Source: Pseudomonadota bacterium (GTDB lineage Bacteria; Desulfobacterota; Anaeroferrophillalia; Anaeroferrophillales; Tharpellaceae). Taken from it: DNA of 6,466 nt. The position numbers were made by a program, and so were the translations under genes. The notes below the pieces were generated by a model, which had not been told where the DNA came from, searched no databases, and saw only the letters and a program-made list of their open reading frames with translations. Positions 1 to 5,212 of this stretch are shown piece by piece. Position 1 is the stretch's first letter. Each line of letters opens with the position of its first letter. The stretch is taken from contig DAOWHJ010000084.1 in assembly GCA_030641485.1 (NCBI GenBank), positions 1 to 6,466 on the forward strand. The letters run 5' to 3'.

Positions 1-1
1 T

Positions 2-274
2 GAGATATCATTCGAACTAGCCGGGAAAGTTTTAAAAGATTACCTGGAACAAGAAGGGTTCTCCGTCAATAGCCCACGAGAGACAATCAAACAAGCATTT
101 CAATCTGGATTGCTTGAAGATGGACATGTTTGGATCGAGGCATTGAAAGACCGTAACCTTACCGTCCACACTTATGAGGAAAAAATTGCGCTTGCCGTTG
201 AACAGAAAATCCGAGGAACTTATTTCCCGGCACTGCTGCGTATGAACAAAAAATTTACATCAAAGGTGATTTGA
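2..274 (+). CDS. hepT: HepT/HI0074-type HEPN toxin (nucleotidyltransferase substrate-binding protein), 5' end missing
   Basis: This is the C-terminal 90 residues of a small all-helical protein of the HI0074 / 'nucleotidyltransferase substrate binding' family; members are usually about 130-145 residues, so roughly 40-55 residues lie left of the window. The visible part carries RNLTVHTY (R51, H56, Y58 of the fragment; bases 152-175), an exact match to the R-X4-H-X-Y motif of HEPN ribonucleases. In the studied HepT/MntA (type VII) pairs, HepT is an RNase-like toxin and MntA neutralises it by adding AMP to the tyrosine of this motif. The TGA stop shares one base with the ATG of the next gene (TGATG), so the two are translationally coupled. 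The residues around the motif (WIEALKDRNLTVHTY) are typical of the family. Toxin activity here is inferred; some HI0074 proteins were described only as substrate-binding partners. Confidence 0.85.
   Translation, partial: EISFELAGKVLKDYLEQEGFSVNSPRETIKQAFQSGLLEDGHVWIEALKDRNLTVHTYEEKIALAVEQKIRGTYFPALLRMNKKFTSKVI
262..269 (+). promoter_or_regulatory. Ribosome binding site for mntA
   Basis: AAAGGTGA lies inside the last codons of hepT, 4 bases before ATG 274. It decides the start: a TTG three bases earlier (271) would leave only one base of spacing. The site lies within the hepT coding sequence, as expected for a coupled pair. Confidence 0.6.
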
Positions 275-588
275 TGAATTTCGGTCTACGGCAGAATGAT
301 TTAAATGAAATAATACGCACATTGAAACAGTTTTCAAATATAGAGCAAGCTATAATCTTTGGATCTCGGGCTAAGGGAAATTATAAACGGGGATCAGACG
401 TCGATATTGCTATCAAGGGAAAAGAAATCAACCATGAAACGGTTTCGTCGATCTCCTTTCAACTCAATGAGGAATCTGCCACCCCATATTATTTTGATAT
501 TGTTCATTACGAAAACATCTCTGAAAATGCCCTAATAGATCATATAGGGCGAGTAGGTAAATGCATATATTCTCGGAAGATTATTTGA
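274..588 (+). CDS. mntA: MntA-type minimal nucleotidyltransferase antitoxin
   Basis: This 104-residue protein is a minimal nucleotidyltransferase of the pol-beta superfamily (HI0073/MNT type). GSRAKGNYKRGSDVD (residues 30-44) matches GS-X10-D-X-D exactly, with G30-S31 for the nucleotide phosphates and D42/D44 as metal ligands. D75 in YYFDIVHY is the probable third carboxylate. The length is normal for the family. In characterised pairs this enzyme AMPylates a tyrosine of the partner HEPN toxin, here the gene directly upstream (TGATG overlap). Toxin-first order fits many hepT-mntA operons; HI0073-HI0074 has the reverse order. The gene ends 9 bases from the convergent glycosyltransferase, with no room for a terminator. 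Function as antitoxin is inferred from motif and partner; the enzyme class is secure. Confidence 0.88.
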   Translation: MNFGLRQNDLNEIIRTLKQFSNIEQAIIFGSRAKGNYKRGSDVDIAIKGKEINHETVSSISFQLNEESATPYYFDIVHYENISENALIDHIGRVGKCIYSRKII

Positions 589-597
589 ACGAAAAAA

Positions 598-1728
598 TCA
601 CAACAGCTCTTTGTAAACCTCAATGGTCTTTTCTGCACTACGTTGCCAACTCAGCTCTTTAGCACGCTCACAACCTTTATCGATAAGCTGGCTCCGTAAT
701 TTAGTATCAACTAAAACCCGTTCAATTCCGTAAGTGATTTCATCAACATTGTACGGATCAACCAATAAAGCCGCATCCCCTGCCACTTCTGGAAGAGCTG
801 TTATATTTGAAGTTATAACCGGAACCCGGGAAGCAAATGCCTCAAGGACAGGAATACCAAACCCTTCTAACAAGGAGGGAAACAGAAAAAGAGAAGCCCC
901 TTGATATAAAGCTTTCAAATCCCCACTGGGCACATTTTTCAACCAACAACACTCACCCCGAACTTCGAGACTCCTGATTTGAGCCACCTCATTATCAACT
1001 TTCCATCCCTCCTGCCCGACTAATACCAGGGAAAACTCTCTACGGAAATCAGAAGGTAAAGCTTCGTATGCCGATAAAATACGACCAAGATTTTTACGTG
1101 GCTGAAATGTGCCCACAAACAATATATAGTTCCGGGTAAGCCCATACTTTTTTAAAATCTGCTCAATATGATTTTTGGCTAAAGACTCCAGCCACTCTTG
1201 GGAAATCCCGTTATGAATCACCCGTATTTTGGCTTGGTCAATACCATAGGCCTCAACCAGATCCGGCACCGCCGCCTCAGAAATGGCTATAACCAAGTCG
1301 GCGCGCAAAGCCGCTGCTCGCAAAACCCAATTTTTATATGCTCTCGCCTGATCCCTAACCCACTCCAAACTATTTAGTTGAACTGCATCGTGAAGAGTAG
1401 CAACAACCGGAATTTTATTAAGTCTCGGAATCCGATAATCAGTAGCGTGATAAAGGTCAATTTTTTCCACCAATGCTGCTGAAAACCAAAAAGGAAAATC
1501 ACATAAATTAGTCAATGTCGCCAAGACAGGATAGGGCAGGAAAAACTTATCAGACCTTACACTGCCTGGTGCCCATTGCAGCAATTTAGGGAAGTATACC
1601 GGTGTCACCGAGGCCATACGTTCGGCCGTGAAGTGACGAATCAACTCTCTAGTATATACTCCTATACCATCAGAGGGGCCGTGACACAGATGCGGCTCAA
1701 TAGTGTTCGTTCCTATCCCCAAACGCAT
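598..1728 (-). CDS. GT4-family (GT-B fold) glycosyltransferase
   Basis: This 376-residue cytoplasmic, membrane-peripheral glycosyltransferase has normal family length. Its N-terminal acceptor domain contains the glycine-rich loop GIGVYTREL (21-29) and the TLHDAV stretch (111-116), where H113-D114 sit at a typical active-site position. The C-terminal nucleotide-sugar domain has FVGTFQPRKN (204-213), whose R211-K212 fit the diphosphate-binding pair, and EGFGIPVLE (288-296), the E-X7-E motif of retaining GT4 enzymes. VDPYNVDEI (323-331) and the C-terminal helix are also typical. ATG 1728 is chosen because AGGGG lies 5 bases upstream, it begins the first beta strand (MRLGIGTN), and it leaves 8 bases after the wzx stop; an ATG at 1764 would overlap wzx by 28 bases. 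It probably adds a sugar (mannose, glucose or similar; donor not predictable) to the lipid-linked repeat unit moved by the neighbouring flippase. Confidence 0.9.
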   Translation of the reverse strand: MRLGIGTNTIEPHLCHGPSDGIGVYTRELIRHFTAERMASVTPVYFPKLLQWAPGSVRSDKFFLPYPVLATLTNLCDFPFWFSAALVEKIDLYHATDYRIPRLNKIPVVATLHDAVQLNSLEWVRDQARAYKNWVLRAAALRADLVIAISEAAVPDLVEAYGIDQAKIRVIHNGISQEWLESLAKNHIEQILKKYGLTRNYILFVGTFQPRKNLGRILSAYEALPSDFRREFSLVLVGQEGWKVDNEVAQIRSLEVRGECCWLKNVPSGDLKALYQGASLFLFPSLLEGFGIPVLEAFASRVPVITSNITALPEVAGDAALLVDPYNVDEITYGIERVLVDTKLRSQLIDKGCERAKELSWQRSAEKTIEVYKELL

Positions 1729-1733
1729 AAAAA

Positions 1734-1738
1734 CCCCT
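1734..1738 (-). promoter_or_regulatory. Ribosome binding site for the GT4 gene
   Basis: On the minus strand AGGGG stands 5 bases before ATG 1728 and overlaps the stop codon of wzx (1737-1739). It supports the 1728 start over the upstream ATG at 1764 and points to coupled translation of wzx and the glycosyltransferase. Confidence 0.55.
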
Positions 1739-2942
1739 AGAGAGCCCCTTCTAATCTTGTCCACTTAAACAGATAACCACCGAGACTACACATCAAAAAT
1801 AATTCTGTAACAACAGTTGCCAACACGGCCCCGACCGCACCATAACTAGGAATCAACCAGATATTGAGAAATACATTCAGCAAGGCCCCAACTACCGCAC
1901 ATAAAGCATAAACCTTCTCTTCTTCACAAGCAATCATGGCTTGTGTCAATATATAGTTTGGTAAGATGAATAGTAACGCAACCCAAAGATATTTTAACAG
2001 GTCACCCGCCAGGACATACTCACTACCGAAAGTCAGCAAAATAAGGTCTTTAGAAAAAAGCCATCCGCCACTCAAAATAAAAACTGCCGCACCAAAGCTC
2101 AGGCCCACCATAACCATCAAGTTGCGTCTAAAAACATCTCTCTCTTTCACTTGACCACGTAACGTTCTAAAACATATATGGGCTACCGGTGTCATAAACA
2201 ACATCACACCACTCAAAATGCGAAATGCCGCCGCATAATTACCAATCTCAGTTTGACTAATCTTTAGATACTGCAATAAAACCAGATCGATCCTGAAATA
2301 GAGCACAGTCGCGGCATCAATAACTAAAAAAAAGATAAGTGATCGGTATATTTCAGAATCAAGATGAAAGAGAGGACGGCCCAGCAACCGACTAGCCGGT
2401 GTCAAAACCAAAACCAACCCAATCCCTAGGCCCCACAAGAGAAAGACTCCAAAAACTGGAACCCTAAAAAAGAACAACCCGACAATTATAAAAACTGCCG
2501 TCAAAGAGCGCCCCCCCACTTGCAGCCAAGCTTCCTGCCCAAACTCACCCTGACCCTTAAGGCGAGCAGAAACCAAGTTTAAATAAACGACGCCAGCAGA
2601 ACAAAAAATAGCTGCAACAACCACCAGTTTATGGTCAACTGGCAACAAAAAAACCAACAGGACGCCCAAAAACGTAGTCAACAATAGGTGCCCAATGGCC
2701 CGGGAAGCTAAATCATTCACCGACCAGCAGAGCTCACTAGCTCCCGCAGACTCACGAAAAATAATTGTCCGGAAACCACCATCCTGCACGATAGCATAAA
2801 TCAGAGCCAAACTATGAATATAGCTGTAGAACCCAAAACTTTCAGGCCCCAGATAGCGGCCCAGAAAAAAGGTGAGCAACATCGTTGTCGCAGCAACATA
2901 AACAGTCGCGAGCCACTGGCTACTTAAAGAGCGAAAAAACAT
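1737..2942 (-). CDS. wzx: Wzx-like polysaccharide flippase (MOP/MATE superfamily)
   Basis: This 401-residue, very hydrophobic inner-membrane protein has about 12 predicted helices (roughly 10-27, 40-54, 82-100, 105-124, 147-159, 163-181, 201-215, 240-257, 276-292, 318-336, 344-362, 369-390). The N-terminus carries the family signature LGRYLGPESFGFYSY (27-41). Other typical pieces are RIDLVLLQYL (217-226), GNYAAAFRI (234-242) and IPSYGAVGAVLAT (364-376). Its length is at the short end for Wzx (about 400-500), but both ends look complete. It would flip undecaprenyl-diphosphate-linked repeat units to the periplasmic side. The start is constrained: minus-strand sequence TAG-GGA-GTG-ATG puts an in-frame stop 6 bases before GTG 2945, so only GTG 2945 or ATG 2942 is possible; AGGGAG just upstream serves either, with tight spacing. 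It is followed after 8 bases by the GT4 gene. Family is secure; the glycan carried is unknown. Confidence 0.88.
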   Translation of the reverse strand: MFFRSLSSQWLATVYVAATTMLLTFFLGRYLGPESFGFYSYIHSLALIYAIVQDGGFRTIIFRESAGASELCWSVNDLASRAIGHLLLTTFLGVLLVFLLPVDHKLVVVAAIFCSAGVVYLNLVSARLKGQGEFGQEAWLQVGGRSLTAVFIIVGLFFFRVPVFGVFLLWGLGIGLVLVLTPASRLLGRPLFHLDSEIYRSLIFFLVIDAATVLYFRIDLVLLQYLKISQTEIGNYAAAFRILSGVMLFMTPVAHICFRTLRGQVKERDVFRRNLMVMVGLSFGAAVFILSGGWLFSKDLILLTFGSEYVLAGDLLKYLWVALLFILPNYILTQAMIACEEEKVYALCAVVGALLNVFLNIWLIPSYGAVGAVLATVVTELFLMCSLGGYLFKWTRLEGAL

Positions 2943-3138
2943 CACTCCCTAAAATGTTGACATCCATATCAGAAAAACTCTTCTCAACAACCTGACCCGA
3001 AGTCAAAATCAAGAGAGCAACATAAACTCGGTCGCATCCGGCACCAACACTTTTTCCCATCCGACACCCACCCCAAGTACCAGCAGAAACAAAAGAGTAA
3101 AATGTAAATATCTTTAGCTTTGATTTCATTTCTAAAAC
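2943..3138 (-). other. Interval between the ATPase gene and wzx, with a doubtful 69-codon ORF or gene relic
   Basis: This minus-strand interval holds no gene I recognise. One open frame runs from ATG 3129 to TAA 2920 (69 codons), starting 9 bases after the ATPase stop and overlapping wzx by 23 bases. It has no clear ribosome binding site (TTTTAGAA before the ATG) and its protein is cysteine/glycine-rich in the middle and unlike any family I know. A second minus frame, open between stops, encodes a hydrophobic run resembling a signal peptide (LLFLLVLGVGVGWEKVLV) with G/C-rich third positions, but it has no ATG at its head and closes after about 34 codons. The mixture suggests a decayed gene or a leader region before wzx rather than an intact gene. 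No terminator hairpin is evident. Confidence 0.3.
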
Positions 3139-4734
3139 CTAAATCCCCCAAACCCCAATCTGCCGTCCATCACAACCAACCAATTCAAAACTAATCTTCT
3201 CTTCCCAGGGAATCCCCGGATCCCGGTTAAAGATAATCAAATGAGCCTCTTTGGCTCCACAGCCATCGGCATAGTCCGCAGTCTGTTTGAGACCTTCGAC
3301 AATTAAAACTTCTCGTTTGCCGCGCAAAATTTTAAGTTCTAAGACTACTTTTTGCACAAGCCCAAAAAAACCGCGCTCTTCATCCAGTGGCCACTCAACA
3401 ACAAGGTCGGTACGCCGACGACCCAAGGCGTATTCGCGATTCAGGCGACCACCGCCGTTTAAAATTCGTTGGAGAAATGCCTGTAGCAAAAGCTGGGGAC
3501 CGGCTTCTTTATAATCAAAGTGCTCAATCCAGGAATCGGCATTTTCGCGAAAAAACTGCTGAAAGGCGGCAAGCAGAGCGCTCATATCAAGACGCCGGTC
3601 GGCACCTATATACCAGGCCGACTCCTGCAGCATGGTATCCTGAGTCACTGCAACCAGTTCGCGGGGTATGATTTCACGATAGATACGGTTGGCGATCTTG
3701 AGCTGGGGTTTACGAACTACCAACCCAAGATCCACGACATATTGGAGATCGTCGTGAGGAAACTGAAGTTCACTTTCTTCACCGGAAAGTAATGGAGCGA
3801 TCACCCGGTGCACCCGAGGTTCTCGCAATTTATCGGTAAGCTGGTCAAGGTGGGTTGCTCTCGATTGAATCAAACGTTCACGAGCTGCAAAATAATCTTC
3901 CAACATAATAGCCCGACTGCGATCACGAGCGGCACGCTCTTCCCAGGTCATCTCATGGCCCAAGGCATTGACTAGCCAGGGCTGACCTGCTGTATCCTCC
4001 CATAGCTCAGAAAAAATCTCCTCATCAAATTGCTGCCCTGTAGCGGACGTATGCTGAAGGAAAAGATCCCGACATTCACCGGCACTGAAATTTCCCATAC
4101 GTAATGATTTGGCTTTAATATTGAAAGCCGACCCTCCGGTGATAATCTCTCCATCACCTGTATGAATCCGATAGTCTCTTATATCACGTAGTCCACAAAG
4201 CACAATCGACTGCGGAAAAGCCTCAGGACGCTGATTATAACCTGAACGAATCTGCCGCAACAGTGAAATTAAAGTATCTCCGATTAGTGCATCGGCTTCA
4301 TCAAGAAAAAGAACCACCGGTTTATCACAACTTCGAACCAGGAAAGCAAGCAGAGACAATAGACGATCGTGAACTGGCACCTGCTGTCCTTTCTCAACGA
4401 ACCAGACCGCAACCTCTTCTTTATGCAAGTAATCTTTTGCCGCCCTGGCCAAAACACTACAAACTGTATCAATTCCCGCTTCGACATCGTTTCGGGCGGC
4501 CTGAGCACCCTCAATATTGGCGTAAAGAACCTGATAGTCACCGGATTCATCAAGAACCTTCATCATCTCCAAAAGAGCCGTCGTTTTGCCAGTCTGCCGG
4601 GGTGCATGCAGAAGAAAATAACGTTTATGTGCAATCAGATGCTGAACTTCCTCCCAATCAACCCTATCGCGAAAAGGTATGTAGTAGTGGTCTCCAGGGA
4701 TCATCGGTCCCGCTGTATTAAATGATTTTTCCAC
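3139..4734 (-). CDS. AAA-type ATPase with C-terminal PD-(D/E)XK nuclease-like domain
   Basis: This 531-residue soluble protein has two modules. The N-terminal P-loop ATPase has a Walker A-type loop APRQTGKT (44-51; the usual first glycine is A44), Walker B VVLFLDEAD (140-148, D145-E146), a sensor-1-like strand SIVLCGLRD (176-184), and TAGQPWLVNAL (248-258), typical of the AAA_14/STAND-like group. A winged-helix-like region (about 300-360) follows. The C-terminal module resembles PD-(D/E)XK enzymes of the PDDEXK_9 type: E434, GRRRTD (438-443, D443), VVLELK (463-468, E466 and K468), then QTADYAD (484-490). All core acidic/lysine positions are present, so nuclease activity is plausible but unproven. 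GTG 4734 is chosen because AGGAG lies 7 bases upstream and residues FNTAGP...HYYIP begin as in relatives. Such proteins are widespread, often multicopy, and of unknown biological role; no direct tie to polysaccharide synthesis is visible. A decayed DUF4143 gene lies upstream. Confidence 0.82.
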   Translation of the reverse strand: MEKSFNTAGPMIPGDHYYIPFRDRVDWEEVQHLIAHKRYFLLHAPRQTGKTTALLEMMKVLDESGDYQVLYANIEGAQAARNDVEAGIDTVCSVLARAAKDYLHKEEVAVWFVEKGQQVPVHDRLLSLLAFLVRSCDKPVVLFLDEADALIGDTLISLLRQIRSGYNQRPEAFPQSIVLCGLRDIRDYRIHTGDGEIITGGSAFNIKAKSLRMGNFSAGECRDLFLQHTSATGQQFDEEIFSELWEDTAGQPWLVNALGHEMTWEERAARDRSRAIMLEDYFAARERLIQSRATHLDQLTDKLREPRVHRVIAPLLSGEESELQFPHDDLQYVVDLGLVVRKPQLKIANRIYREIIPRELVAVTQDTMLQESAWYIGADRRLDMSALLAAFQQFFRENADSWIEHFDYKEAGPQLLLQAFLQRILNGGGRLNREYALGRRRTDLVVEWPLDEERGFFGLVQKVVLELKILRGKREVLIVEGLKQTADYADGCGAKEAHLIIFNRDPGIPWEEKISFELVGCDGRQIGVWGI

Positions 4735-4741
4735 TATAAGG

Positions 4742-4746
4742 CTCCT
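4742..4746 (-). promoter_or_regulatory. Ribosome binding site for the ATPase gene
   Basis: Minus-strand AGGAG is 7 bases before GTG 4734. This is the best-placed Shine-Dalgarno in the window and fixes a GTG start. The leader between the pseudogene end (4782) and this gene is 47 bases; I could not recognise a sigma-70 promoter in it. Confidence 0.65.
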
Positions 4747-4781
4747 GTTTAGCTTAAAGCAAACCCAAAACTTAAAACCCT

Positions 4782-5212
4782 CTATCCCCGCAAGATCGAA
4801 AGTGGTACCGCCCAGAATCCCTTTGATAACGGCAAGGTTCTATACCGTCATAAAGTACAACTCCTAATTTAAGCCTTTTCCCTGCAATCTCTGCCAATCG
4901 CTTAAGACCACGAACATAGTTTTCTCTTATCGTTGATGAAGCATTAACACCACCCTCGAAAAGAGAGCCAACTATATTTTCAATCACAGAATCGATCTCA
5001 TACTTATCATGATCACGATAGTAAAACAATTGATAATCACCCTCAGCTGAAGTTGCGTGTTTGCACAACTCACCGAAAACAAAACTCTTCAACACAATGC
5101 CAAAATGAGTGCGATCACTAAAATCCGGGGCTGAATAATGTGCAATTGGGGCTATCTCAACTTGACAGTATGAAAGCAATGTGATTAGTAGCCCCACATG
5201 CTCAAAGAACAC
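4782..5212 (-). pseudogene. Truncated, frameshifted DUF4143 ATPase (C-terminal remnant)
   Basis: This is the tail of an AAA_14 + DUF4143 ATPase; intact members have about 380-430 residues, and only about 140 remain. FGIVLKSFVFGEL, YQLFYYRDHDKYEIDSVIEN, RGLKRLAEIAGKR and LGVVLYDG are clear family blocks. Three kinds of damage are visible. First, the whole P-loop ATPase half and the first part of DUF4143 are missing: the frame meets TGA (5213-5215) and then the divergent sugar-transferase gene. Second, just after LYDG (about 4840-4849) the frame breaks; the original reading frame appears to have lost one base, and the next frame reads the normal family ending FWAVPLSILRG with TAG at 4782-4784, while the current frame runs on to TAA 4772 with unrelated residues. 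Third, the block expected to read like EVKASSTI reads GVNASSTI, replacing E and K of the PD-(D/E)XK-like site. No ribosome binding site precedes GTG 5212. It is almost certainly non-functional. Confidence 0.82.

Noticed and set aside
271..276. TTG 271 as start of the MntA-type gene
   Set aside because: Only one base separates it from the ribosome binding site, whereas ATG 274 has usable spacing and overlaps the upstream stop as TGATG.
1726..1764. Longer start for the glycosyltransferase (ATG 1764, 12 extra residues MDKIRRGSLGVF)
   Set aside because: It would overlap wzx by 28 bases, the extra residues do not fit the family, and AGGGG is placed correctly for ATG 1728, which begins the first beta strand.
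1966..2154. Plus-strand 62-codon frame inside wzx
   Set aside because: Basic, low-complexity protein antisense to transmembrane helices of a clear flippase, with no independent support.
3287..3792. Open frames on the plus strand opposite the ATPase C-terminal half
   Set aside because: They are antisense to a well-supported coding region, overlap each other in different frames, and give arginine/proline-rich proteins without recognisable domains.
4263..4725. Plus-strand open frames of 118 and 152 codons opposite the ATPase Walker A/B region
   Set aside because: The opposite strand carries conserved P-loop motifs with a good ribosome site. These frames show no family features and look like chance open frames.
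4772..4850. C-terminal residues of the DUF4143 frame read through to TAA 4772 as a novel tail
   Set aside because: The neighbouring frame encodes the usual family ending, so the apparent new tail is a frameshift product.
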